NCBI RefSeq assembly: GCF_009712425.2
Contig: NZ_VCJR02000001.1
Span: 1,368,001-1,432,000, forward strand
Length of the DNA: 64,000 nucleotides
Direction: 5' to 3'
Origin: Aquisalinus luteolus
Lineage (GTDB): Bacteria; Pseudomonadota; Alphaproteobacteria; Caulobacterales; Parvularculaceae
A program made the translations under genes and the position numbers. Below the pieces are notes generated by a model that saw only the letters and a list, made by a program, of their open reading frames with translations, ran no database searches and was not told the origin of the DNA. This document shows positions 36,965-45,070 of the stretch, piece by piece. The first letter of the stretch is position 1. Each line of letters opens with the position of its first letter.

Positions 36965-37735
36965 CTATTTGTTGCTGGTGCCCGGCTTGACGAGCGGCTT
37001 CCACCCCTTGGAGGACCACTTTTCCAGCGGCGCGAACTTGGCCTTGTAGTCCATCTTCTCGCTGCCATCGATCCAGTAGCCGAGATAGACATAAGGCAGG
37101 CCCAACTCGGTGGCGAGGGCGACATGATCGAGGATCATGTAGGTGCCAAGGCCGCGATTGGCGGCTTCCGGCTCGAAGAAGGAATAGACCATCGACAGGC
37201 CGTCCGGCAGGCGGTCGGTCAGGGCGCAGGCGATCAGCATGCCGTCGCCATCGCGATACTCGATCAGCATGGTATCGACCGCCGTCTGTTCGACCATGCT
37301 GGTGTAATCCAGCACCGTCATGTCGGACATGCCGCCATCGGCATGTCTTTCATCGAGATAGCCACGCAGGACGGAGAACTGTTCGGAGGTTGCTTTCGGT
37401 GCCTTGATCTCGCGCGTGACATCGCCATTGCGGCGACGGTTACGTCGCCAGGCCTGCTTGTCTTCGAAAGAGCCGGCGACAACCCGTACGGGTTTGCAGG
37501 CGTTGCAGGCATCGCAGGCTGGCAGATAGACGATGTTCTGGGACCGGCGGAAGCCGCGCTGGGTCAGGATGGCATTGTATTGTGGTGCCGTCGCGCCGGA
37601 CAGGAAGGTGAACACCTTGCGCTCCATCCGGTCAGGCAGATAGGGGCATCGGGACGGCGAGGTGAGATAGAATTCTGTACGGGACTGGTCGAAAGGCCTG
37701 GTCAAGGTAGATGCCCTGTCATTACGCAACTTCAA
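36965..37735 (-). CDS. bpt: Aspartate/glutamate leucyltransferase (N-end rule)
   Basis: 256 residues. 'FYLTSPSRCPYLPDRMERKVFTFL' (in pieces), 'CDACNACKPVRV' and 'YLGYWIDGSEKMDYKAKF' define the ATE1/Bpt family. Bpt adds leucine from Leu-tRNA to proteins with N-terminal Asp or Glu, marking them for ClpS-ClpAP. Because the N-terminal cysteine region is needed, translation must start near the TTG at 37735; no ATG lies upstream of that region. Its substrates' protease genes are outside the window. Confidence 0.92.
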   Translation of the reverse strand: MKLRNDRASTLTRPFDQSRTEFYLTSPSRCPYLPDRMERKVFTFLSGATAPQYNAILTQRGFRRSQNIVYLPACDACNACKPVRVVAGSFEDKQAWRRNRRRNGDVTREIKAPKATSEQFSVLRGYLDERHADGGMSDMTVLDYTSMVEQTAVDTMLIEYRDGDGMLIACALTDRLPDGLSMVYSFFEPEAANRGLGTYMILDHVALATELGLPYVYLGYWIDGSEKMDYKAKFAPLEKWSSKGWKPLVKPGTSNK

Positions 37736-37806
37736 ATCCTAGCAGGGTCATTCTGTCCTGCAAGCCCGGCTATACGTACCGGGACCGGGACAATGCCACA
37801 AACAGG

Positions 37807-39660
37807 TTAAAGAAGTCCGGTCATCCGGAAATAATAGGGTGCCACGAAGCTGAAGACGATCCACATCAGCAAGATGAGGGGCAAGCCGACGACCAGATAG
37901 TCCTTGAACTGGTAGTGGCCCGGCGACATGACCAGCAGGTTCGTCTGATACGCTACCGGCGTCGCGAAGGAGCAGTTGGCACCAAAGATCACAGTCAGCA
38001 CGAGAACCAGCGGATCGATCCCGGCCTGCTGGGCGGCACTGACGGCAATCGGTGTGAAGAGAACGGCCGTCGCATTGTTCGACAGGACATTTGTGGTCGC
38101 CGCGCAGATGATGAAGAAAGCCGATATCAGCGCGATGGGCCCACCGGTCTCGGCAAGGGAGACGGCCTGTTCGGCGATCATCTGGGCGCCACCGGTGCGT
38201 TCCAGCGCCATGCCCATGGCCAGCGCGGCACCGATCAACAGGAATATCCGCCTGTCTATGGCGCGCGATGCCTGGCGCACATTGAGGCAGCCTGATGCGA
38301 TCATCAGGGTCGCCCCAAGGAAAGCCGATATCGCAATCGGCAGGAGGCCGAGACCTGAAGCCGCGATTACGCCAAAGAAGATGATAGCTGCACGCGCCGC
38401 ATTGCTGGGGTCTGGCAGGCCCTGCATAGACCACTCCAGTAGCACGATATCCCGGTCGGTCCTGAGCGAGCGGACATCGTCCATGTCGCCCAGTAGCAGC
38501 AGAACATCGCCAGCCTCGAGCCGGATGGAGTTCATCTGCGAGCGGATCATGCGGCTGCGGCGCTGGATACCGAGGATGACGCAATTGGTCTGATAGCGGA
38601 AACCGATCTGCGCGATCGTGCGGCCGATCATGCGAGAACCGGGCGCGACGATCGCCTCGACCATGGTCAGTTCGCCCTTGGTCTGCGACTCTTCCTTCAG
38701 TTCTACTTCGCTCATCACGCCGGCGAGAATGTCCGGCTTGGATCGCAGCAGGTTCGTCAGCGCCTTGCGGGTGGCCGCAACGATAACCGTGTCATGCAGG
38801 CGGAAGACGAAATCGTCATAGGGTGGGACAATCGCCTCCTCGCGCCGCTGGACCATCCGCACCGTTACATCGGGCAGGTCAGGGAAAAGCCCGGCGACGG
38901 CACCACGGCCGATCAGCGGATGGCCACGGGAAATCTCTATCTGTGCAATGAATTGCTTACCGTCGCCGTCGGCACCACTGACCCCCTGCGCCTCGCGGTT
39001 CGGCAGAAGGAAGCTGCGGGTCCCGAACATGTAGAGGGCGCCGACCCCGGCGAGCACGAGGCCGATCGGAGCCAGCGCAAAGAAGCCGATCTCGTTGCCG
39101 GTCACGCTGGTATAGGCCTCTGCTGCCAGCAGGTTGGTCGAGGAGCCGATGATGGTGATCATGCCACCGAAGATCGACATGAAGGAAAGCGGGATCATGT
39201 ATTTTGACGGCGCGACCTTGCTGCGCGCGGCAATGGCCGACATGATGGGTATGAACATGACGACGACGGGCGTATTGTTCAGGAATGCGCTGACGATCAT
39301 TACCAGCAGGAAGACCGAGGCGATCGCCAGGTAGCGCCACTTGTTATAGGCAGTCAGCAGCATCCTGGTCGGATATTCTAGCGCACCGGCCTGGAACATC
39401 CCTTGGCCGATGATCAAGAGCCCCATGATGGCGAAAAGGGCAGGGCTGGCAAATCCGGACAGCAACATCCGTGCATCGAGGATATTCTCGCCATTTGCTC
39501 CCTGGACCGGGAACAGGTGAAAGAAAACCATCAAGGCAATGATGATTGCCGCAGACACCATCTCGAGGGAGAACTTGTCGGAAGCATAGGCGATAATGCC
39601 GGCCACGATAATCAGTATCGCTGTCCACATCTGCCAGTCTGGAAAAAGCAGATTTTCCAT
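37807..39660 (-). CDS. SLC13/DASS-type permease with two TrkA-C (RCK_C) domains
   Basis: 617 residues. Two membrane halves carry the repeated motifs 'SAFLNNTPVVVMFIPIM' and 'NVLSNNATAVLFTPIAV', and 'GSSTNLLAAEAY' forms a substrate/sodium loop. Between them, about residues 215-420, lie two TrkA-C modules, a layout found in SLC13-like carriers of sulfate, di- or tricarboxylates. GAGGGAGA precedes the start. The divergent spacer to the flavin reductase gene contains palindromes. The substrate is not predictable from sequence. Confidence 0.87.
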   Translation of the reverse strand: MENLLFPDWQMWTAILIIVAGIIAYASDKFSLEMVSAAIIIALMVFFHLFPVQGANGENILDARMLLSGFASPALFAIMGLLIIGQGMFQAGALEYPTRMLLTAYNKWRYLAIASVFLLVMIVSAFLNNTPVVVMFIPIMSAIAARSKVAPSKYMIPLSFMSIFGGMITIIGSSTNLLAAEAYTSVTGNEIGFFALAPIGLVLAGVGALYMFGTRSFLLPNREAQGVSGADGDGKQFIAQIEISRGHPLIGRGAVAGLFPDLPDVTVRMVQRREEAIVPPYDDFVFRLHDTVIVAATRKALTNLLRSKPDILAGVMSEVELKEESQTKGELTMVEAIVAPGSRMIGRTIAQIGFRYQTNCVILGIQRRSRMIRSQMNSIRLEAGDVLLLLGDMDDVRSLRTDRDIVLLEWSMQGLPDPSNAARAAIIFFGVIAASGLGLLPIAISAFLGATLMIASGCLNVRQASRAIDRRIFLLIGAALAMGMALERTGGAQMIAEQAVSLAETGGPIALISAFFIICAATTNVLSNNATAVLFTPIAVSAAQQAGIDPLVLVLTVIFGANCSFATPVAYQTNLLVMSPGHYQFKDYLVVGLPLILLMWIVFSFVAPYYFRMTGLL

Positions 39661-39736
39661 CGTCTCCCTCTGAATCCTGCCGGACTGACAGTTATCGGCA
39701 TCACGCGCCGGATTTCAATATCAATCGACAGCCGTA

Positions 39737-39761
39737 GCAATATTTGCGAAATGAGCAAATA
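39737..39761. promoter_or_regulatory. Palindromic operator candidate, SLC13 permease / flavin reductase spacer
   Basis: TATTTGC at 39741-39747 and its exact complement GCAAATA at 39755-39761 flank a seven-base centre, and GCAATATTTGC at 39737-39747 is itself palindromic. The site lies 77 bases before the SLC13 start (minus strand) and about 90 before the flavin reductase start (plus strand), a place where a dimeric regulator could control both. No regulator gene is adjacent. Confidence 0.4.
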
Positions 39762-39850
39762 ACTGAAACAATTATCCAAATCGCCCTATATATTCGGGCA
39801 AAACCAATGGGGGCGCTTTCTGCCCACCCCCACGCCAAGCAAGATTTTTA

Positions 39851-40336
39851 ATGACCTTTACCGTAAACGACCTGAAAAATACCTTCACGCGCTACACGAC
39901 CGGCGTGACAATCGTGTCCTGCATTCCTTCTGGCAGTGATAAGCCGATAGGCATAACCGTCAATTCATTCACGTCCGTGTCACTGGATCCGCCGCTAGTG
40001 CTGTGGTGCATTGACCGGCATTCAGGTGTTTTCGACGCTTTCGTCGGCGCTGACAGCTATGCGGTGTCGATCCTTCGCGAGGATCAGGCCGATATCTCGA
40101 CGCGGTTTGCCACGCCGGGCAATCATGACTTTCTTGAAGGGGAAACGGACACGATGGCAACAGGCGCGCCTGTGCTCAGGAACCGCCTTGCCGCCATCGA
40201 CTGCAAGGTCGAGGCCCGTCACGATGCCGGGGATCACGTCATTCTGGTTGGGCGTATCGTCGATTGCGACTATCGGACAGGCAAGCCGCTGATGTATGTC
40301 GCCCGCAGTTACCTGACCGGTCCCGAGATTATCTGA
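39851..40336 (+). CDS. Flavin reductase-like domain protein (HpaC type)
   Basis: 161 residues covering the whole FMN-binding split-barrel: 'TTGVTIVSC', 'GITVNSFTSVSLDPPLVLWC' and 'GRIVDCDYRTGKPLMYVARSY'. Such proteins reduce FMN or FAD with NAD(P)H and hand it to a partner monooxygenase. No monooxygenase gene is nearby, so the partner is unknown. The start has no obvious Shine-Dalgarno; a GC-rich hairpin (TGGGGG at 39808, CCCCCA near 39827) precedes it. The next gene starts 26 bases after the stop. Confidence 0.9.
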   Translation: MTFTVNDLKNTFTRYTTGVTIVSCIPSGSDKPIGITVNSFTSVSLDPPLVLWCIDRHSGVFDAFVGADSYAVSILREDQADISTRFATPGNHDFLEGETDTMATGAPVLRNRLAAIDCKVEARHDAGDHVILVGRIVDCDYRTGKPLMYVARSYLTGPEII

Positions 40337-40362
40337 GCACGCGAAAACAGGGAGATCCTTCC

Positions 40363-41226
40363 ATGAAAGTCGCTTTTCTGGGCCTTGGTGTCATGGGCTA
40401 TCCGATGGCAGGCCACCTGCTGAAGGCTGGCCATGAGGTGACCGTTTACAACCGGACCGCCGGAAAAGCCAGGAAGTGGGTCGAGGAGCATGGCGGCGCC
40501 ATGGAGAACGATCCTGCGGCCGCCAGCAAGGGGGCTGCGATAGTCTTTGCCTGCGTCGGAAATGATGGTGACAGCATAGATGTTGCGACGGCAGCCCTTG
40601 CTGGAATGGGTGAGGGGTCGGTTTATGTCGATCACACGACCACGTCAGCGGCCTGTGCCGAGGAAATAGCAGGCAGGGCGGCGGAGCGTGGTGTCGGTTT
40701 TGTCGATGCACCCGTCTCAGGCGGCCAGGCCGGGGCGGAAAAAGGCGCCCTGTCGATCATGTGCGGTGGGTCGAATGCAGACCTCACCACGGTGTCGCCT
40801 GTCATGGATAATTATGCCAAACGTATCGTGCATATCGGTCCTGTCGGCCATGGGCAGCTTTGCAAGGCGGTAAACCAGATCTGTATTGCGGGACTGCTGC
40901 AGGGACTGTCCGAAGCTGTCCACTTTGGCTCACGGGCCGGGATCGACATGGACAGGGTGCGGGAAGCAGTCTCCGGCGGCGCCGCACAGAGCTGGCAAAT
41001 GGAGAACCGCTGGGCGACCATGAACAGGGGCGAGTTCGATTTTGGCTTCGCAGTCGACTGGATGCGCAAGGACCTTCGTATTGCCCTCGACGAGGCCGGA
41101 CGCCATGGTGCCAGCCTGCCCGTAACGGCCTTGGTCGACCAGTTCTATGCAGAGGTTCAGGAAAGCGGTGGCCGGCGATGGGATACCTCAAGTCTGGTTT
41201 CAAGACTTAACAAGAAACCCTCTTAA
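40363..41226 (+). CDS. NAD(P)-dependent beta-hydroxyacid dehydrogenase (HIBADH family)
   Basis: 287 residues. The Rossmann start is 'FLGLGVMGYPMAGHLLKAGH'; 'DAPVSGGQAGAEKGALSIMCGG' is the substrate loop and the catalytic lysine is in 'GQLCKAVNQI'. Members oxidise 3-hydroxyisobutyrate, tartronate semialdehyde or related acids, and the exact substrate is not clear. Probably co-transcribed with the flavin reductase. The stop overlaps the convergent hemB stop by three to four bases. Confidence 0.9.
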   Translation: MKVAFLGLGVMGYPMAGHLLKAGHEVTVYNRTAGKARKWVEEHGGAMENDPAAASKGAAIVFACVGNDGDSIDVATAALAGMGEGSVYVDHTTTSAACAEEIAGRAAERGVGFVDAPVSGGQAGAEKGALSIMCGGSNADLTTVSPVMDNYAKRIVHIGPVGHGQLCKAVNQICIAGLLQGLSEAVHFGSRAGIDMDRVREAVSGGAAQSWQMENRWATMNRGEFDFGFAVDWMRKDLRIALDEAGRHGASLPVTALVDQFYAEVQESGGRRWDTSSLVSRLNKKPS

Positions 41227-42227
41227 AGCATTAATTCTGCTGCTTCTTTTGCGAAATAACTGATAATGCCGTCAGCGCCCGCGCGCCGGAAACACATCAG
41301 CGATTCCAGAATTGCCCGATCACGGTTAATGGCACCGACATCTCCAGCCATCGAAATCATGGCGTATTCACCCGACACCTGGAATGCGTATGTCGGCACG
41401 CCAAAGGTTTGTTTGACCCGCGTAATCATGTCCAGATAGGGCATGCCGGGCTTAACCATGACGCTGTCTGCTCCCTCTGAAAGATCCAGCGCCACCTCAT
41501 GCAGTCCCTCATTAGAATTGGCGGGGTCCATCTGATAGGTTTTCTTGTCGCCTTTCAGCAGATCGCCCGATCCTATCGCACCGCGATAGGGCCCGTAGAA
41601 GCAGGAGGCGTATTTGACGGCATAGGACATGATCTGGCGGTCTTCGTATCCCGCGTTGTCCAGTGCAGCCCGAATCCTGCCGATACGGCCGTCCATCATG
41701 TCCGACGGGGCAATGATGTCGAAGCCGGCGTCGGCCTGGACAACGGCCTGCCTGCAAAGCACATCGACGGTTTCATCATTGAGGATGATGCCATCCTTCA
41801 TCAGCCCGTCATGTCCGTGGTCGGTATAGGGGTCTAGAGCGACATCGCAGATCAGCCCGATATCGGGCACGGCGTCCTTGATCATCTTGGCCGTCCTGCA
41901 CATCAAATTGTCGCCGTTTACCGCTTCTGCACCGTCCGATGAACGCTGGGCGAGATCGGTATACGGGAAGAGGGCGAGCGCATTTATGCCCAGCGCGCGT
42001 GCTTCCTTCGCAGCTTTCACAGCTTCATCAGGAGACAGCCTGAAGACGCCGTTCATGTGATCCACAGGCTCACGCACGCCCTTGCCATCCTTCAGCACCA
42101 TGGCCCAGATCAGGTCATCCGGCGTCAGGCGCGTTTCGCGTACGAGGTTACGAGACCAGGCTTGTGCGCGCGGACGGCGCAGGCGTGTCGCCGGGTATTG
42201 GCGGGACGTGAATGTCAGTTTGCTCAT
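41223..42227 (-). CDS. hemB: Porphobilinogen synthase (delta-aminolevulinic acid dehydratase), Mg type
   Basis: 334 residues. It condenses two 5-aminolevulinate molecules to porphobilinogen. Active-site lysines are Lys205 in 'VKYASCFYGPYR' and Lys259 in 'VMVKPGMPYLD'. The metal region reads 'DVALDPYTDHGHDG' with Asp in place of the zinc cysteines, as in the magnesium-dependent alphaproteobacterial enzymes. ATG 42227 is preferred with GGAAAG upstream. The MarR-like gene and hemA follow divergently, so two heme genes lie within 3 kb. Confidence 0.96.
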   Translation of the reverse strand: MSKLTFTSRQYPATRLRRPRAQAWSRNLVRETRLTPDDLIWAMVLKDGKGVREPVDHMNGVFRLSPDEAVKAAKEARALGINALALFPYTDLAQRSSDGAEAVNGDNLMCRTAKMIKDAVPDIGLICDVALDPYTDHGHDGLMKDGIILNDETVDVLCRQAVVQADAGFDIIAPSDMMDGRIGRIRAALDNAGYEDRQIMSYAVKYASCFYGPYRGAIGSGDLLKGDKKTYQMDPANSNEGLHEVALDLSEGADSVMVKPGMPYLDMITRVKQTFGVPTYAFQVSGEYAMISMAGDVGAINRDRAILESLMCFRRAGADGIISYFAKEAAELML

Positions 42228-42310
42228 GTCGCTTTCCACAGCACACTTGCAGCCAATCCGTAAATGATTTCAGGCCACTAAATGTAAAAAAATGCAGGTT
42301 GGCTTAACCA

Positions 42311-42368
42311 CCCCTTAGATTTTCCCTGATACCTCTTTCAACTGTTGCGTAGAAAAACACCTAAGGGG
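42311..42368 (+). promoter_or_regulatory. Inverted repeat covering the ribosome site of the LdtR-like gene
   Basis: CCCCTTAG at 42311-42318 and its exact complement CTAAGGGG at 42361-42368 are separated by 42 bases. The right arm contains the AAGGGG that serves as ribosome binding site for the ATG at 42375. If transcription starts upstream of 42311, the arms could pair and hide the site; alternatively it is a long operator. Confidence 0.3.
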
Positions 42369-42374
42369 ATTACT

Positions 42375-42896
42375 ATGGTAGCGGGCTTTTCATCCGGGCT
42401 GCAGACGAAAGAAACACTGTCAGGCCGTGAAAATACTGACCTTGAAGCGGCGTATCAAAAGCTGCTGCAGCTGATAGAGCGGCTGCACCGCCAGCTTCTG
42501 GATGTAATCAAGAGCGAGCTTGAGCGTGTCGGCCAGACCGACGTGAACGCTGTGCAGGCACTGCTGCTGTACAATATCGGCGATGCCGAACTGACGGCTG
42601 GCGAGCTTCGCACCCGTGGGCACTATCTTGGCTCCAACGTATCCTACAATCTGAAAAAGCTGGTCGACGCTGGCTACATCAGCCACGAGCGCAGCAAAAC
42701 CGACCGCCGGTCCGTGCGCGTTTCCCTGACCGACAAGGGCTGCGATATCCGCGATATGCTGGTCGACATGTTCGAGCGTCAGCTCGGTTCTGTCGAGCAG
42801 GTTGGCGATGTCCACGCAGACATGATGGCTTCAGCCAGTATAACACTGGAGAGACTGGAACGCTTCTGGGGCGATCAGATCCGCTTCCGATTATAA
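42375..42896 (+). CDS. ldtR: MarR family winged-helix regulator, LdtR-like
   Basis: 173 residues. 'LLQLIERLHRQLLDVIKSEL', 'VNAVQALLLYNIGDAELTAGEL' and 'GSNVSYNLKKLVDAGYI' are very close to the LdtR regulators described in Liberibacter and Sinorhizobium, where LdtR controls an L,D-transpeptidase and stress genes. The wing reads 'SKTDRRSVRVSLTDKG'. ATG 42375 is chosen with AAGGGG at 42363. No L,D-transpeptidase gene is in the window. A rho-independent terminator follows the stop. Confidence 0.85.
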   Translation: MVAGFSSGLQTKETLSGRENTDLEAAYQKLLQLIERLHRQLLDVIKSELERVGQTDVNAVQALLLYNIGDAELTAGELRTRGHYLGSNVSYNLKKLVDAGYISHERSKTDRRSVRVSLTDKGCDIRDMLVDMFERQLGSVEQVGDVHADMMASASITLERLERFWGDQIRFRL

Positions 42897-42930
42897 TTTG
42901 CATTCAAAATCATAGTGTAATCACGCAATA

Positions 42931-42966
42931 AGCCGTCCTGTCGCATTGCAGGGGCGGCTTTTTTTT
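42931..42966 (+). terminator. Rho-independent terminator after the LdtR-like gene
   Basis: AGCCGTCCTG pairs, with one bulge, with CAGGGGCGGCT across a short loop and is followed by eight thymines. It lies 35 bases after the ldtR stop and before the hemA start. Confidence 0.8.
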
Positions 42967-43008
42967 CGCATATAGACTGAAATAGACAATCAGAGTATCG
43001 CGCCCATC

Positions 43009-44229
43009 ATGCTTGATTACGAAAAAGCCTTCCAGACAGCCGTCTCAGCCGTGAAATCGGAAGGGCGTTATCGTGTGTTCGCCGATCTGGAACGGATTGC
43101 TGGCCGCTTTCCGCAAGCGCGTTATCATGATGGCAAGGCAGACCCGAAGGAAGTGACCGTCTGGTGTTCCAACGACTATCTCGGCATGGGCCAGCATCCG
43201 GATGTCGCCGAAGCGATGAAAACAGCCATCGACCAAGTCGGTGTCGGGGCAGGCGGCACGCGCAATATCGCCGGCACCACCCATTATCATGTCCGCCTCG
43301 AAAAAGAGCTGGCTGATCTCCACAACAAGGAAGCGGCGCTGCTTTTCACCTCCGGTTATGTCGGGAACGAGGCAACGCTGTCCACGCTCGGCAAGCTGCT
43401 GCCGGACTGCATCACGCTGTCCGATGAACTGAACCATGCCTCCATGATCCACGGCATCCGAGGCGGCAAGGGACCGAAACTGATCTGGCGTCATAACGAC
43501 CTTGCGCATCTGGAATCGCTGCTGAAGGACCTGCCGGCGGACAAGCCGAAGGTTATCGCCTTTGAATCTGTCTACTCGATGGATGGCGACATCGCGCCGA
43601 TCGGCAAGATCTGCGACCTGGCCGAGAAATATAACGCCTTCACCTATCTCGACGAAGTCCACGGCGTCGGCCTGTATGGCAAAAAGGGCGGCGGCGTTGC
43701 CCAGCGCGACGGTGTCGAGCACCGCGTCGATGTCATCGAAGGCACCCTTGGCAAGGCATTTGGCGTCATGGGTGGCTATATTGCCGGTTCATCTGCGCTG
43801 ATAGACGCCGTGCGTTCCTATGCGTCGAGCTTCATCTTCACGACGGCTCTGTCGCCGGTCCTGGTTGCTGGCGCCCTGGAAAGTGTTCGCACGCTGAAAA
43901 AAGGCGAGGATCTGCGAGCACGCCATCAGGAGCGCGCCGCGCGCATGAAGTCTGTACTGTCAGAGGCGGGGTTCCCCGTCATGCCGTCCGTCAGTCACAT
44001 CGTGCCGGTCTTCGTTGGCGATCCTGTTGCCTGCAAGGCTGTTTCGGACAGGCTGTTGAAGGATCACTCGATCTACGTCCAGCCGATCAATTATCCGACG
44101 GTTCCGCGCGGTACGGAGCGCCTGCGCTTCACGCCGACGCCATTGCATACCGATGCTCATATCGAACAACTTGTCGAAGCGCTGGATGTCGTGTGGACAG
44201 ACCTGCAGCTGAAGCGCGCTGCTGCCTGA
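43009..44229 (+). CDS. hemA: 5-aminolevulinate synthase
   Basis: 406 residues, the usual alphaproteobacterial ALAS length. It joins glycine and succinyl-CoA with PLP to form 5-aminolevulinate, the C4 route. '[16 protein letters not shown]', '[16 protein letters not shown]', '[10 protein letters not shown]' and the PLP lysine Lys249 in '[14 protein letters not shown]' are present. No strong ribosome site is seen before the ATG. A terminator follows. hemB and glyA, supplying the next step and the glycine, are within 3 kb. Confidence 0.97.
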   Translation: MLDYEKAFQTAVSAVKSEGRYRVFADLERIAGRFPQARYHDGKADPKEVTVWCSNDYLGMGQHPDVAEAMKTAIDQVGVGAGGTRNIAGTTHYHVRLEKELADLHNKEAALLFTSGYVGNEATLSTLGKLLPDCITLSDELNHASMIHGIRGGKGPKLIWRHNDLAHLESLLKDLPADKPKVIAFESVYSMDGDIAPIGKICDLAEKYNAFTYLDEVHGVGLYGKKGGGVAQRDGVEHRVDVIEGTLGKAFGVMGGYIAGSSALIDAVRSYASSFIFTTALSPVLVAGALESVRTLKKGEDLRARHQERAARMKSVLSEAGFPVMPSVSHIVPVFVGDPVACKAVSDRLLKDHSIYVQPINYPTVPRGTERLRFTPTPLHTDAHIEQLVEALDVVWTDLQLKRAAA

Positions 44230-44250
44230 ATTTCCTGATAGATGAAAAAG

Positions 44251-44279
44251 AAAACCCCGGCGCCAGGCCGGGGTTTTTT
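44251..44279. terminator. Rho-independent terminator, possibly shared by hemA and the mucR-like gene
   Basis: AACCCCGGC and GCCGGGGTT form a nine-base stem with a five-base loop, preceded by an A-rich run and followed by six thymines, so it can work on both strands between the two convergent genes. Confidence 0.9.
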
Positions 44280-44297
44280 GTCGGACAACAATCCTGA

Positions 44298-44771
44298 TCA
44301 GGCTTTTTTCTTCGTTGCCCGTTTGCGGGTCGTCTTCTTGGTAGCAGTGGCAGCCTTGGTGCCTGCTGCCTTGCCGAGACCGATCTTCTTGGCGAAGGCC
44401 GAGCGTTTCTTGGCATAGTTCGGAGCGACCATCGGATAGTCCGCTGGCAGGTTCCATTTGCGGCGATACTCTTCCGGCGTCAGGTCGTATTGCGTGCGCA
44501 GATAGCGCTTCAGCATTTTCAGCTTCTTGCCATCTTCGAGACAAATGATGAAATCCGGCGTGATCGACTTGGCAACCGGAACAGCCGGTTCCTTGTTTGT
44601 CACTTCGCTGTCGCCACCGGCGCGCAGGCCGCTGAGTGTCGAAAAGGTTTTTTCCAGCAGCTGCGGAATCTCGTCGGCGCTTGCTTTATTGTTACTGACA
44701 TACGCGGCAACAATATCGGTTGTTAAATGAAGAATATCATCCGGATCGATTTGATTTTTATCGTCAGCCAT
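44298..44771 (-). CDS. mucR: MucR/Ros family transcriptional regulator with degenerate zinc finger
   Basis: 157 residues. 'LTTDIVAAYVSNN' at the N-terminus and 'LTPEEYRRKWNLPADYPMVAPNYAKKRS' (in pieces) are MucR hallmarks. The zinc finger keeps Cys77 but has Asp80, Tyr90 and Gln94-Tyr95 where Ros has Cys, His and His. The C-terminus from 131 onward is a Lys/Ala/Thr-rich tail ending in 'KRATKKKA'. MucR proteins are global regulators that bind AT-rich promoters as oligomers. It is convergent with hemA and divergent from glyA across a TTACA-rich spacer. Confidence 0.9.
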   Translation of the reverse strand: MADDKNQIDPDDILHLTTDIVAAYVSNNKASADEIPQLLEKTFSTLSGLRAGGDSEVTNKEPAVPVAKSITPDFIICLEDGKKLKMLKRYLRTQYDLTPEEYRRKWNLPADYPMVAPNYAKKRSAFAKKIGLGKAAGTKAATATKKTTRKRATKKKA

Positions 44772-44887
44772 AATCAGCTTCCTTTCTGGTGAGAATGTCT
44801 ATTGGCCCGTCGATTGATCTTGAAATGGAGGATCAAGTGAATTGTTCGAGTCAGCAGGGTTTTATCTACTAGACAGGTTGCGAAATG

Positions 44888-45001
44888 CTTACAACGTACA
44901 AATAGTTGCATCTATGTAAGATTAAAATATTGGAGCGTCATTTACTGTAATTATTACAATCGCTCCCATTCTGTCCTTACAGTTACAACTTAAGCTGACG
45001 C
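44888..45001. promoter_or_regulatory. TTACA-rich control region and folded leader in front of glyA
   Basis: Six copies of TTACA or its complement occur between 44888 and 44990, including the perfect palindrome TGTAAT-T-ATTACA at 44946-44958. GGAGCG (44932-44937) pairs with CGCTCC (44961-44966), while the overlapping GCGTCA (44935-44940) could instead pair with TGACGC (44996-45001), two exclusive stems. The region lies between divergent mucR and glyA genes and probably contains both promoters. Confidence 0.4.
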
Positions 45002-45070
45002 CCCGAATCGGATTGTCCTCAGCCGCTCAGGTCTGTATATGCGTGCGTAAATGACAGCATGGAGGCCAGA

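Noticed and set aside
36081-37810. Long plus-strand frames over the dctP and bpt genes
   Set aside because: They are shadows of conserved minus-strand genes with full domain signatures.
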